Shown piece after piece: positions 34,476-46,308 of a stretch of DNA of 64,000 nucleotides. Numbering within the stretch: position 1 is the first letter of the stretch; each line of letters begins with the position of its first letter. Source of the stretch: Nannobrachium achirus (taxonomy: Eukaryota > Chordata > Actinopteri > Myctophiformes > Myctophidae); assembly GCA_963921795.1 (NCBI GenBank), contig OY997642.1, positions 63,908,002 to 63,972,001 on the forward strand, given 5' to 3'. The notes beneath the pieces were generated by a model. It was not told the DNA's origin and made no database searches. It was given only the letters and a program-made list of their open reading frames with translations. A program made the translations under genes and the position numbers.

Positions 34476-35464
34476 TTCAAGTGGATGGTAGTACAGTCTC
34501 ATCCACTTGTGCGCTCTGCTGGCGCAATTAACTGTTTTACTGCTACGGACGTTACCGTTCGCCCCAATTCTGAACGTCGCTCGTCGCCAATACGGCTGTT
34601 CGTTCGTTTACCTTGTTGATGTCCGTAAGCTGATGAGGGGTCGCGCCGCCGTGTACAGTGAACACATCTGCCGCAATGATGGTCTAAAATATCCATTATG
34701 CGTTAACATCAACGGAGACCAATTCACTTCCTTGTTGATTTCTCTGGCCCTGTGGCTTTGTGGCGAGTGACTGGTCTCAATGGATGGCAACTCAGAACGG
34801 CCAAATTCACATTCATTCTTGCATGACGCCGCCCTCTGCTGCCAGGTCCGCCAAAGTGCATGTTGCGCAATCAAAAAAAATAAAATAAAAATAAAAAACG
34901 TCTATCTATCTCCTATAACATCGCAAAGGTAAGCCGCTTTTTGCTGGCACCAGACCCAATAAATAAATAAAACATCTGGCAGTAAAACTGTTAATAACTA
35001 GCAAATATCGACCAATCAAAATGGGGGCGGGGCTAAGTTACACCAATGAAGGACAAGGACTCTGAAGCAAGTCAAATGACACCACCCACAAGTCGAGTTA
35101 TAGGAGAAAATAGGAACTTTCAACTATCGACCAATCAGAAGAGGGGGAATTCCTGTTTAGTGAAGGAAGTTTGTCACTTCGCCGAAAACTTGCGCTTTTG
35201 ATAATTTTACATTGTTATGGTGTCTTGTGTATGGTGAGCGAATTTCTTTTATGCACATATATGGTGTTCCGTGTCCAGGCCAGTCTGTGATGTCATCTCC
35301 AAATTTGGGCACTGTAGTGAGGCAGTCAGTGATGTCAGTTGGGCATTGTTTCAGCATGCGGCTGTTACCATGGTGGCGACACTGTTTATTTAGTATCAGT
35401 GATGTCAGCATGCAGACACATGGTCAGAGGGTGAACAGACAGACATTCAGTAAATTAATAGTTT
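34476..35464. other. No gene recognised
   Basis: Short chance frames only. Two lines with cgaccaatca followed by a G-rich stretch (35010 and 35130) and a cacttcctgttt-like line near 35150 resemble parts of the repeats at 27.7 and 28.3 kb. This suggests decayed copies of that family. Confidence 0.5.
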
Positions 35465-36562
35465 TTGCGACCGTAGGTCACAGTTACTTGCACTCCTATA
35501 CTATCCAAACCTCCACCGGCTGTCAGTCCGTCAGTCCGTCAGTCCGTCAGTCTGTCAGTCTGTCAGTCACACGTCACACGTCACACGTCACACTTTTGCC
35601 CTGCTCATATCTCCACAACCGTTGCCCCGATCCATGCCAAATTTTGCACAGCCACTCCTTGCCTGCCAAACCACAACCTCCACCCATCAATTCTCACATG
35701 GCCATCTTCTAGCGCCACCATGTGGCCGATTCTTGCAAAACACATTTTTGGACACTACTCCTACAATTTTTGCCCTAAAATCACGCAAATCGGTACACAG
35801 TATGTCTACACTCATGTCATCAACATGGATCTGTCCCATATAGCGCCACCTTCAGGCCGATTTTTTAAAACACATTTTTGGACACTGCTCCTACAGATTT
35901 TGCCCTAAAATCACGCAAATCGCTACACAGTATGTCTACACTCATGTCATCAACATGGATCTGTCCCATATAGCGCCACCTTCAGGACGATTTTTTAAAA
36001 CACATTTTTGGACACTGCTCCTACAGATTTTGCCCTAAAATCACGCAAATCGCTACACAGTATGTCTACACTCATGTCATCAACATGGATCTGTCCCATA
36101 TAGCGCCACCTTCAGGACGATTTTTTGAAACACATTTTTGGACACTGCTCCTACAGATTTTGCCCTAAAATCACGCAAATCGCTACACAGTATGTCTACA
36201 CTCATGTCATCAACATGGATCTGTCCCATATAGCGCCACCATCAGGCCGATTTTATCAAACACAATTTTGGACACTGCTCCAACAGATTTTGCCCTAAAA
36301 TCACGCAAATCGCTACACAGTATGTCTACACTCATGTCATCAACATGGATCTGTCCCATATAGCGCCACCTTCAGGCCGATTTTTTCAAACACATTTTTG
36401 GACACTGCTCCTACAGATTTTGCCCTAAAATCACGCAAATCGCAACACAGTATGTCTACACTCATGTCATCAACATGGATCTGTCCCATATAGCGCCACC
36501 ATCAGGCCCATTTTGGAAAAACAATTTTTTTGGCTTATCTCCCGATTAGGGAGTCTTACTGG
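35465..36562 (+). mobile_element. Helitron-like element with a 130-bp tandem array
   Basis: The 3' end has the hairpin CTCCCGATTAGGGAG, then TCTTA, CTGG and T, as at 9180 and 37253. The 5' part (gcgaccgtaggtcacagtt, then a (CAGTCCGT)n run and cacacgtcacac lines) matches the minus strand of 9.68-9.79 kb. The 5' boundary is approximate. No helicase is present. Confidence 0.75.
35710..36510 (+). repeat. 130-bp tandem array, about six units
   Basis: The line tagcgccacc recurs at 35710, 35841, 35971, 36101, 36231, 36361 and 36491. Units are nearly identical and include acatttttggacactgctcc and gtctacactcatgtcatcaa. A single diverged unit is present in the neighbours at 37030 and 43870, so the array arose by expansion within this copy. 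Confidence 0.93.
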
Positions 36563-36689
36563 TTATGCAGGTGAAACCATCTAGCTGCAACACTGACATT
36601 TTGTAAGGGAGCCTATTGTGTTTTTGAGTTGCCAAAATAGGATTAATTATCGTGAAGAAAAATAAGTTGAATCTTTGCAATTACAAAGG

Positions 36690-37253
36690 GATTCGCACCA
36701 CTGTGCAGTGCTCGGGCCCTAATTATGCAATATTTCTATTTCCATTGAAAAACCTGCACCGGCTGTCTGTCAGTCTGTCTATCACGTCACATCATGTCAC
36801 ATCATGTCACATCATGTCACATCACGTCACGTCACGTCACGTCACGTCATGCCACGTCACGTCACGTCACGTCACGTCACGTCACGTCACATCATGTCAC
36901 GTCATGTCACACTTTTGCCCCTACACTATTTCTGGCACCAGTTGGCCCTATCGATGCCAAACATTGCACACACACTCCTTGGATGGCAAATCACAAACTT
37001 CAGCCCTGATTTCTCACATGGCCCTCTTCTAGCGCCACCATCAGGCTGATTTTTGTAAAACACATTTTTGGACACTGCTCCTACATATTTTGGCCTAAAA
37101 TCACACAAAGCGGAACACAGTAACTCTAAAGTCATGTCATCAACATGGATCTGTCCCATTTCCCATATTCCCTCCTGATTGGCTACAATTGCCTTCTAAA
37201 GTTTGTGTATGCAACAAGACGGTCATTATCTCCCGATTAGGGAGTCTTACTGG
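36690..37253 (+). mobile_element. Helitron-like element, second plus-strand copy
   Basis: The end at 37253 reads hairpin CTCCCGATTAGGGAG, TCTTA, CTGG, T. The interior has a run of (ACGTC)n-type repeats (36781-36912) in place of the (CAGTCCGT)n run, then one agcgccaccatc unit. The 5' limit is uncertain. Confidence 0.68.
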
Positions 37254-37452
37254 TATTAACTGTAGCGTAGCCTCGCACTCTTGCTTATGCAGGCTCCGTC
37301 GGTTGAGTTAGATAGTCTGGCCTCCTGCCAGTAAGAGCTGGTTCATAGAGCTGAAGTCTGTTGTCTATGTGCCAGTTTAATATGCTCCCAGTTCATTGTT
37401 AGTTTGGGTGCCCCAATTTCATCATGTGTTAACGTGTACATGTTGTGGGTGG

Positions 37453-37453
37453 T

Positions 37454-37539
<86 letters not shown>
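37453..37539. repeat. (GT)n microsatellite
   Basis: A pure GT tract next to the 3' tail of the minus-strand LINE. Confidence 0.95.
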
Positions 37540-37540
<1 letters not shown>

Positions 37541-37719
37541 AAGTTCAAGTTCAAGTTCAGTTTATTATGTCCCAAGCTGGGCAATTTGTATTACAGCAAA
37601 TGATAAAAGCTCTCAAACCACAGAAAAACATACACAGGACACATGGACATAGACATGATCACAAGATCCAGTTAACATATAAGTAAGTGTTACAACAACC
37701 CAACCATAAGAACTAACAA

Positions 37720-38215
37720 CTACCTCCTGCTGGTTCCGTTATTGATCGCACGGATAGAGGTAGGGACAAATGAAAATTTATACCTATTATTTTTAACTAT
37801 AGGGGCCTCCAACCATTGACCAGAAGGCAGTAGCTCATATAAAGATTTGAGAGGATGCAAGCTATCCACTCTAATAGCAGATGCCTTCCTAAGCACCTGC
37901 TCGTCATATATGAGACTCAGACAGCTGAATGTCTGCCCCACAATCTTGCTAGCACACCTGACAATCCCATTTAGGGCATTTTTCTGTTTGATGCCAAGAT
38001 TTCCAAACCAGCAAATGATAGAAAACGAAATTACAGACTATAAAAGCCCTATAGAACAGAATCATCAAGGACTTATCCACCTGAAATTTGGCTAGCTTCC
38101 TTAAACAGAAGAGGCGCTGTTGACCTTTCTTACACAGCATTTCAGTGTTAGAGTCAAATTTCAAACGATTGTCGATAATGGTACCGAGATATTTATAGGT
38201 GGTCACCAATTCCAC
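37720..38215 (-). pseudogene. LINE RT thumb and C-terminal region, broken
   Basis: The piece starting near 38215 has YKYLGTIIDNRLKF, the usual LINE sequence after the RT palm. After a frame break near 37945 a second piece includes SIRAINNG near its stop, a common C-terminal ending in this LINE group. Confidence 0.8.
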
Positions 38216-38975
38216 TATCTGACCATTTATGACAGTACTCTCGGGAGCAAGAGGTGTTCAGTTGTAGAAATGCCTCTTCACACCAGGAGACAAAGTAATC
38301 CACAACTGGGCCATGGCTGACCTCACTGTCACTTAAAAGACTAACAATGACAGAGTCATCAGCAAATTTAAGAATATGTCTATCAACATGTTGACTTCTA
38401 CAGTCATTTGTATACAGGATATACAGGAGAGGTGAAAGAACACAACCTTGGGGTGAGCCTGTAGATGATGTTAGTTATCCAGACAGTTTCCCATTCACTC
38501 TTACCCTCTGGGTTCTATTAGTGAGGAAATCAAGAACCCAACCAGTAATACCTTTGTCCAAGCCAAAGTTGTTAACAAATTTTTCAACTAGTATGTGTGG
38601 CTGAATAGTATTGAAGGCAGACGAGAAATCAACAAAAAGAAGCCTAGCATGCTTTTTGCTGACTTCCAGATGTTTAAATACAAAATTCAGTAAGGTGATG
38701 GTAGCATCAGACACTCCTCTTTTAGGCCTATATGCGAATTGCATAGGGTCTAGGAGACACTCGGTTTTCTCTAGGAGCTCTTCCTTAACAAGTCTCTCAA
38801 ATGACTTCATAACCAGAGAGTTTAAGGCCACCGGTCTAAAGTCCTTTAGAGCCTTTGGGCGAGGACCCTTAGCGACCGGTACCACAATGGACCGCTTCCA
38901 TAAAGCTGGCACCCTCTGCTGAGTAAGAGACAACTGGAAAATAAAATGAAAATAGGGCCTAATTGTTCTGCACAA
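38216..38975 (-). pseudogene. LINE reverse transcriptase palm, broken
   Basis: The frame to 38475 shows WKRSIVVPVAKG, FRPVALNSLVMKSFERL, QFAYRPKRGVSDA and LLFVDFSSAFNTIQP. A stop follows GKLSG. The next motifs (a GSPQG line near 38455 and a FADD catalytic line near 38360) are in another frame, so one or more bases were lost or gained near 38485. Confidence 0.85.
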
Positions 38976-40237
38976 ACCGTAAGTAGACGGCCACCTATGT
39001 TGTCTGGGCCTGGACTTTTCTTAGGTTTACACCCTTTAAAGTACCTGATCACATTCTGCTCATCAAAGCATGATGATGATGATGCTGCATGAACCTTGGA
39101 CATCAACAACCCCCGCCTAAGTTCAGAGTGTTGCTCTTTGAAATCATGCATGTCAAATCTGGTGTAGAACTCATTAAACTCCTCTGCTAACTGCAGATCT
39201 GAGTTATAGCCACTAAGCTGTATGTTAGTCCTCCCCTGTTCTTTAAGTCCAACAATAGTTTTCATAATGCTCCAGGCAGAGCCCAGGTTATTCATTGTGA
39301 GCTGATTTTCTATTTTGGCTTTGTATCTCATTTTACCAGCCCGGATTTCACGTTTAATCTCTTTCTCTATGTTGTGCATTTCTAAGATATTCCCTTCCCT
39401 GAATGCCTTTCCCTTTTTGTGCAGTAGCCCTTTAAGAGACTTTGACACCCATGGCTTACTGTTAGGATACATCCTAACAGTTTTAACAGGAATCACAGTA
39501 TTCTCACAATAGGATATATAGCTGCAGACAACATCAGTAAGTTCATCAATGTCATGACATGACTCTTTGAACACGTTCCAATCAGTGCAGTCCAGACAAC
39601 CCTGCAGCGACAGACATGCATCATTATTCCAGTCCTTTACCAGAACAGTCTTTACCTTTTCCCTTTTCAGCACTGTGCGGTACCGAGGGATCAGATGCAC
39701 ACAGTTGTGATCAGACGATCCCAAGGGGTCGAGCGAGATCGACTTATAAGCGTCCTTAATGTTACCATAACATAAATCCAGTATATTTTTATCCCTGGTG
39801 GGGCACGTGACATACTGGTGAAAGTCTCTCAGCGTATCTGACAGAGTGCAGTGATTCATGTCTCCCAGAACAATATTAGGAGCGTCGGGGGATATAGATT
39901 GGAGCCTCTGAGTGACTTGGTGAATCCGCTGCGGCCGTAGTGAGACGGAGAGCAGTTCCACATCGGCTGTGCAGATCCTCTCTCTGACGATGACATTTTT
40001 ACACCAGCGCTCATTTATGTATAAGCACACACCCCCGCCTGTCAATCTGTCTGTGATCGCAGCGTCTCTATCGAGCCGAATAGGCACGCCGAATCCGTCA
40101 ATTCTAAGTTCCCCTGTCCATGTCTCTGTCTTCCAGATGCGATTCTGTGATCGCCAAGATACACGCATTTCTGAATTCATGGCACAGGTTGACCCGTGCC
40201 TGCAGGGTATCCGTTTTGTTACGGAGAGATCGGACAT
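38946..40237 (-). pseudogene. LINE AP endonuclease and linker
   Basis: Includes GGGVCLYINERWC, VLGDMN and the SDHN motif (LGSSDHNCVHLIP), which are endonuclease active-site elements. A linker and the KSPGPDNI line that precedes the RT follow. It would nick target DNA to prime reverse transcription. The N-terminal end is in another frame (40104-40565). Confidence 0.88.
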
Positions 40238-40565
40238 TAGAAAGTATGATAGAGGGAAGAGGTATGCGGGACAGCGGCTGGTGTTTTACCTTTAACCGTA
40301 CGCCACCTCTCCTCCCTCGCTTCCTTGTCCCTTGTTTGCGGCGAGATCCGCTGGAGTCCCGCAACGGGAGTAACATAGTCCGAAAGTCATCCAAGTTGGG
40401 TGGATTAAAGTCCACCGGAGGATCGTAGGTTCTCTCCAGATGAAGAAGAAATTCTCTGCTGTACTGGATCCGTCCAGGGAGACCAGGAGGATGGAAGTCC
40501 TCGATACTCCGAGCCAGGTGACATAGCAGCCACAACAGTAGCAGAGTGACAAGATCCATGTTCAA
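40104..40565 (-). pseudogene. LINE ORF2 N-terminus
   Basis: Starts MNMDLVTLLLLWLLCH and has a basic stretch. It then shows the endonuclease entry PSIILSNVRSLRNKTD, with the conserved asparagine, and an ITESHL line. A frame break near 40110 separates it from the rest of the endonuclease. Confidence 0.82.
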
Positions 40566-40758
40566 CTTCGGAAAACAATAAACGTTGCGTTTTGATCCTC
40601 CTTAGCTAAGGAGGCCGCATTCCCAAGAATACTTAACTTAGTTTAACGTGATCTTGTGATAACATAGAACATAGACCCACTACCAAACAATAAAAACATT
40701 AAAACAGACGGAGCCCCCACCACCTGCTGCTGGTCGCTGCAAGAGCTGCGCCCCATGT

Positions 40759-40767
40759 GTGTGTGTG

Positions 40768-40806
<39 letters not shown>
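40759..40806. repeat. (GT)n microsatellite
   Basis: A GT tract with two GC interruptions. Confidence 0.9.
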
Positions 40807-40808
<2 letters not shown>

Positions 40809-40819
40809 CTCCTTCCGTC

Positions 40820-41242
40820 CACTGGCGTAGCCTACGCAGCGTTAGGTGGACCAGGCGACCGCCTACCACCTGAGATCTGATCTAGCCTAAAACATTACTG
40901 AAATCTCTATTTCCATTGTGTAAACACCTGACTGGCTTCCGAAAGAATGTCGCTCAGCCAGTTCTTTCTCCTCCTCACTGGTAGGTGCTAGGCGGCCAAT
41001 TAGCCAGTAGCTATGCCCCTCCCAAAAGGTTTTTGTCCAATGCTAGCTTAGAATAACTTCCTGCTTGCCAAGGTTTGCCTTGGCAACAGCCTTGGCAAGC
41101 TGTCGGTTGCTTTTAGGGGAGGGGCATAGCTACTGGCTAATTAGCCTACAATGTAAATTTGTGGCACCTCGGGGCTGGCACTTCGCTGGCATTTCGGCTG
41201 GCATTTCGCCTAAATTGACCCTCATACCTGCCTACGCCACTG
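40820..41242. mobile_element. Non-autonomous hAT element, 423 bp
   Basis: The ends CACTGGCGTAGCCTACGC and, on minus, CAGTGGCGTAGGCAGG are flanked by the 8-bp duplication CTTCCGTC (40812-40819 and 41243-41250). The interior folds back on itself (ctagcggccaattagccagt-like arms around 40990 and 41130). No transposase. Confidence 0.88.
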
Positions 41243-41459
41243 CTTCCGTCCTTCCCTAGAAGGAGAAGTGAGCACCCCCCCCTCCCTTACCTTAGCACCA
41301 CCCCCTTGTTTCCCCTATCCTGTACATAGTGTGTTTTATAACTGCGATATTATTGAATGGTTTCTTTGCTTGCTATTTATTATGTCCATGAATTCAATAC
41401 AGAGGGCTTCCAACGTAAAAAAGACCGTAAAAGGTCTTATTTTGGATGTTCCTTTTAGG

Positions 41460-41545
41460 CAGGGTGTTAAACTGTATTTGTACTGTTCTACATTTCAATT
41501 GTATTGACTACACTTGTACTGTTCTCCATTTTTGTCTAATAAAAT

Positions 41546-41585
<40 letters not shown>
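41460..41585 (+). mobile_element. LINE 3' tail fragment with (AATC)n
   Basis: A repeated ttgtactgttctcc-type line and taataaaataatc lead into about ten AATC units. A short tandem tail suggests a CR1/L2-group LINE remnant. No RT is attached. Confidence 0.5.
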
Positions 41586-43430
41586 CCTCCTCTCTTCCTG
41601 CCAGGAAACTCAATCTTGGAGGGGGTTGTAAAGGCACAGTTAATTTGCCCAAGAAGGGAGATGAAAAAGGGGGTTAAGCACTTTCTCTTCCTGCAAATCA
41701 TGCATGGTAGGCGTATCCGTGGGGGCATGGGCAATGTTTCTGTCAGCTTTTGATCCTGGTATTGCTGAGTAACCATCTGAGTTCAAATTGGTTCACTCTT
41801 ATCTTTGGGCCTGCAACAACAGTGTGTTGATTTATTCAGGGAGCTGCAATATTCATGGTGGGTGAATGGTATCTTAGATCAACATGCAGGTCCAGTTTGT
41901 TAGACGTTGCTGAGTTGTATCAGAGTTCGTGGGTTCACAGAGGGAGGTCATACACTGTCCTGCTCCGTGCTGGCTCTTCTCCATGTCTGTTACAAAGTTA
42001 TATAATCACACAGAGGTGCTATCTGCTGTCTGCAGAGACGGGCTTGATGGAAGATTTCTCCCTTCGCCTCCCTTCTACATCGCGAGTCTGCAGGTGAAGC
42101 AGTGACTGGAGGCGTGACCGTTTTACCCAAACCTGTTACACAAAGGCTCCTTGCGTCCACATGTGGTGACTGCCAATCATCATAGACACTGAACAGAATT
42201 TAGCCAATTATCTTATCAGGCACTCCTGCAATCTCCAGGCCTCTCACAACAAACATAATGGACATTACCGGGACTTCCAAATATGAACGCATGCAGTTTA
42301 CATTTGTAACCAAGCTGTAGAATAGCATCCTTAAAGAAGTAGTTCACCCCCAAAACTTATGAATTTGAATGGTGAAAAGTAACCTTTCAGATATGTGGTT
42401 TCCATCTGACAGAGAGAGAAGGCACTGCTACAGACTCTGCTGCCACCTAGTGGAGACTGAAGTACAGTAGCTCAACAGACCAATCTGTCATTAAAGTTAT
42501 TCATATCCAAATACAAGGTTGTGAGCTTATGTAGATCGGCTATTTTGGCTGAATGTTTGCTCTTGAATAAGGATGCTAAGGTTCGAGTGTTTAAAGAGAC
42601 ATGATTCCAAACTATAACACAAAAATAATCACCTGCACATAATTTATTGGCAGAAAGTAGCTCATAGCAAGTCTACGGTGTATGTGTATGATTAAACACT
42701 TTGCAGGTATAAAGAGGATAATTCAAGCTTTCTGTACAGCTGGAATGTTGATGACTTTAACGTCATTTAATGCAATCAGAGAAAGAAAACAGGATAGGAT
42801 CAAATTATGACGTTCCAGAAAGCCTTGAAAAAAAAGTTATGATTTTTAACTGCTATATCCACCAGAGGGAGACCTGGTTGAAAGGGGTTAAGTGTGTCTG
42901 TGAGTTTTATAAATATATGAAACATGTTAACGAGAGCTTGTGACTGAATAAAAACTACATTCTTTCTTTCCCCCCCTCCATTTCCTGAAGAGAGTAGGTC
43001 AGGTTGCTATGCATGCATGTAGAAACCACAATGTTGCGTATGCACGCAAGTGTGTGTGTGGGGGTTTTTGTGTCCCTGCACTCTCTGTGGTTGTGAGAAT
43101 GAGTGCTTGGCTGCACCACAGCAGCGATGTGCACGTGACCTTACATGTGTGCACGTGACCTTCTATTCAAACATGTACTGTCCTTCTATTCAAACGTGTA
43201 CTGTGTGTGCACGTGACCTTACATGTGTGCATGTGGCCTTCTATTCAAAGGTGTGTACTGTGCATGTGACCAGTGCCATTTTTTGTTAAAATATGTTACA
43301 TTTCTCATAGTAAACAGAAAAGAAGGGGGGGGAAAAGTCGGGATACCAATTGGATCAAAACTCATTATATTACATGTTGTGTGTTTTCGTTTTTTGAGTG
43401 TTTCCTGTCTTCTGATTTGAAAAAAGTTGG
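41586..43430. other. No gene recognised; minor repeats
   Basis: Only short chance frames. At 42517-42550 there is the right half of the GATC-CAAGCTC palindrome (gttgtgagcttatgtagatc). At 43118-43270 about four lines of gtgcacgtgacctt and ttctattcaaac form a short irregular direct repeat. Confidence 0.55.
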
Positions 43431-43433
43431 GGC

Positions 43434-43660
43434 ACCCCTGCTGTATGTGAACGTCTATACCAGGGGTCATCAACATGTCCGTACACGGATAAAATGTCCG
43501 TGGTAAGACTTGGTCTTGTCCGTGGCAAATATAGATTGTATTCACAATTGTAATGTTCTTATTTTGACCACAATACTCTGAATGTCAAGTATCCAGGTTT
43601 TCTTCACTTACTTATTATGGTATATTAGGATTCCACTAGTCACTAGTGGTTCTCAAATGT
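43434..43660. other. Possible hAT relics
   Basis: The line ccaggggtcatcaacatgtc (43462) is a hAT-like start, and ggggcacccctg (43430) is a hAT-like finish. No paired ends or target duplication were found, so these are fragments at best. Confidence 0.35.
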
Positions 43661-43763
43661 TTTATTTGCAAGGACCCCCTTAACTCTGAGAGAGGGTATT
43701 CTAATCGTATAGCAGACGTAAAGTCTGCATATACCAGCTCTAAATGGGGGATAAACCATGCAG

Positions 43764-44099
43764 AAAGACTCCCTAATCGGGAGATAAGCGACCGCCAGGT
43801 GGCATACAAAAACTTTAGAAGGCAATATAGCCAATCAGGAGGGAATATGGGAAATGGGACAGATCCATGTTGATGACATGACTTTAGAGATACTGTGTAC
43901 CGCTTTGTGTGATCTTAGGCCAAACTCTGTAGGAGCAGTGTCCAAAATGTGTTTTTCAATCTTCGGCCTGATGGTGGTGCCAGAAGAGGGCCATGTGAGA
44001 AATGAGGTTTTGATTTGCAATCCAAGGAATGTGTGTGCAAAGTTTGGCATTGATAGGGCCAACAGTGGCAGAGATATGACTAGGGCAAAAGTGTGACGT

Positions 44100-44142
<43 letters not shown>

Positions 44143-44150
44143 CAACCAGC
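43764..44150 (-). mobile_element. Helitron-like element, truncated
   Basis: On minus it ends ...GCTTATCTCCCGATTAGGGAGTC and shares the 37.14-37.25 kb interior (ttccctcctgattggct). The final bases are TTTCTG where the others have TTACTGG, so the terminus is mutated. A (GACA)n run at 44104-44141 stands where the others have CAGTCCGT or ACGTC repeats. Confidence 0.65.
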
Positions 44151-44338
44151 TCTCTTAGAATCTCGTAAAAATAGTACGAATTGACGTTTTTACTTTCGTA
44201 CATAGAATACTAAAAAGGCCAACTATTCGTGCAAATCATACGAAAACGTCCCCAGTCAAATCTACGGTAGGAGGCACGTTCCGAGGCGAGCCGAAGACGC
44301 ACAGAAAAACCCGAGCGCCATCTTGGTTTGAGCCGCTG

Positions 44339-44430
44339 CTTATAATAAAAATAATAATAATGGAATTGCATTTTTATAGCGCTTTTCCAAGTGCCTTATA
44401 GCGCTTTTCCAAGTGCTCAAAGCACTTTAT
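44339..44430 (-). mobile_element. LINE 3' tail fragment (L2-like)
   Basis: On minus it reads gtgctttgagcacttggaaa, agcgctata lines and then an (ATT)n tail. This matches the conserved 3' end of fish L2-type LINEs. Confidence 0.55.
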
Positions 44431-44919
44431 TATTGTGCTGTAATAGATGTTGACAGAATGTCTTTACACAACCTGATTCACGCTGATATCGCTTTTGTTG
44501 TTGTTTTTTTTAATTATATATATTTAACAAGGAAGTCCCGCCTACTGCAGTGCATCCGGTTTACTGCCCTTGCACTTCCTTTCACTTTCACCCATAGAGT
44601 ATGCTTACACCACCGTCCCACTTGCAAAAGGCGTGCTGTTTCCGTGATCCGCTCTAGACCGGATGGTCAAAGTGTTTGTTTACAGACACACTGCTGCAGG
44701 CTCACGCTGTGGGCTCACGTACGGCACGAATTATATCTTTTCTTCAATAATTGAAACGTCCATTCGGGTAAGAAGGGGCTTTATTATTAGTAGTAGTACA
44801 TTGTGTTATAATAGATGTTGCTGTTGACAGAATGTCTTTACACAACCAACCCTGTAATCTTTATTTTATTCATTGCAACATTAAGCTAAAGGTTTAGCTA
44901 ACGTAGCTAACAACAACAG

Positions 44920-46165
44920 ACCCCTTAGCTGAGAGAGAGATGGAGCAGGGACCCCTTTAGCTGAGTGGTGAAGCAGGGACCCCTTAGCTGAGAGAGATGA
45001 AGCAGGGACCCCTTTAGCTGAGTGATGAAGCAGGGACCCCTTAGCAACCCTGTAATCTTTATTTTATTCATTGCAACATTAAGCTAAAGGTTTAGCTAAC
45101 GTAGTTAACAACAACAGACCCCTTAGCTGAGAGAGAGATGGAGCAGGGACCCCTTTAGCTGAGTGGTGAAGCAGGGACCCCTTAGCTGAGAGAGATGAAG
45201 CAGGGACCCCTTTAGCTGAGTGATGAAGCAGGGACCCCTTAGCTGAGACAGATGAAGCAGGGACCCCTTAGCTGAGAGAGAGAGATGGAGCAGGGACCCC
45301 TTTAGCTGAGTGATGAAGCAGGGACCCCTTAGCTGAGACAGATGAAGCAGGGACCCCTTAGCTGAGAGAGAGAGAGATGGAGCAGGGACCCCTTTAGCTG
45401 AGTGATGAAGCAGGGACCCCTTAGCTGAGAGAGATGGAGCAGGGACCCCTTAGCTGAGACAGATGAAGCAGGGACCCCTTAGCTGAGAGAGAGAGATGGA
45501 GCAGGGACCCCTTTAGCTGAGAGAGATGGAGCAGGGACCCCTTAGCTGAGACAGATGAAGCAGGGACCCCTTAGCTGAGAGAGAGGGATGGAGCAGGGAC
45601 CCCCTAGCTGAGACAGATGAAGCAGGGACCCCTTTAGCTGAGTGCAGGGACCCCTTAGCTGAGACAGATGAAGCAGGGACCCCTTAGCTGAGAGAGAGAG
45701 AGATGGAGCAGGGACCCCTTTAGCTGAGTGATGAAGCAGGGACCCCTTAGCTGAGAGAGATGGAGCAGGGACCCCTTAGCTGAGACAGATGAAGCAGGGA
45801 CCCCTTAGCTGAGAGAGAGAGATGGAGCAGGGACCCCTTTAGCTGAGAGAGATGGAGCAGGGACCCCTTAGCTGAGACAGATGAAGCAGGGACCCCTTAG
45901 CTGAGAGAGAGAGATGGAGCAGGGACCCCCTAGCTGAGACAGATGAAGCAGGGACCCCTTTAGCTGAGTGCAGGGACCCCTTAGCTGAGACAGATGAAGC
46001 AGGGACCCCTTTAGCTGAGTGATGAAGCAGGGACCCCTTAGCTGAGAGAGAGAGAGATGAAGCAGGGACCCCTTAGCTGAGAGAGAGATGGAGCAGGGAC
46101 CCCTTAGCTGAGACAGATGAAGCAGGGACCCCACCCTTAGCTGAGAGACAGATGAAGCAGGGACC
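44920..46165 (+). repeat. gcagggaccccttagctgaga minisatellite, left arm
   Basis: About 40 units of roughly 26-34 bp vary in the number of GA dinucleotides and in atggagca/atgaagca. Higher-order repetition is visible: a non-repeat line ctaaaggtttagctaacgta occurs twice (44884 and 45082). The same unit stands once at the end of the hAT MITE near 46700, its likely source. Confidence 0.92.
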
Positions 46166-46272
46166 CCCACTACATAGAGACATTAATGGATTTATATTTA
46201 AAAGTAACTTTTATTCCCCCCCTGGACCCAGGGTATGGCAGCTGCCTACCCCTGCCATACCCAATTGACACC
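46166..46272. mobile_element. Lone hAT end, same as the 31271-33729 element
   Basis: The run ccctggacccagggtatggc through cccaattgacaccctg matches 33625-33729. The partner end was not found. It may have been replaced by the minisatellite. Confidence 0.6.
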
Positions 46273-46308
46273 CTGAGAGTGTAGTGCCCACCCAGGATTA
46301 CATTAGAT

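Larger units (their letters stand above)
37540..40565 (-). mobile_element. CR1/Rex-like LINE, near full length but frameshifted
   Basis: On minus the order is start, AP endonuclease, RT and a C-terminal domain, ending in a short tandem tail (gaacttgaacttgaactt) at 37540-37560. At least four frame breaks are visible, near 40110, 38945, 38485 and 37945. The clade is given as CR1/Rex-like from the style of the RT motifs and is not certain. The bases 40566-40758 may be its 5' UTR. Confidence 0.85.

Noticed and set aside
36781-36912. Possible CRISPR-like array in the catgtcacatcacgtcac region
   Set aside because: Units are short and contiguous without spacers, in a eukaryotic Helitron-like setting.
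38846-38945. Continuation of the endonuclease frame past the KSPGPDNI line
   Set aside because: The true RT motifs continue in a different frame from about 38945, so this stretch is a frameshift shadow.
45868-46170. 100-residue repeated frame (LRGPCSISLSQL type), also at 62611-62913
   Set aside because: It arises from the minisatellite; unit lengths are not kept in multiples of three.
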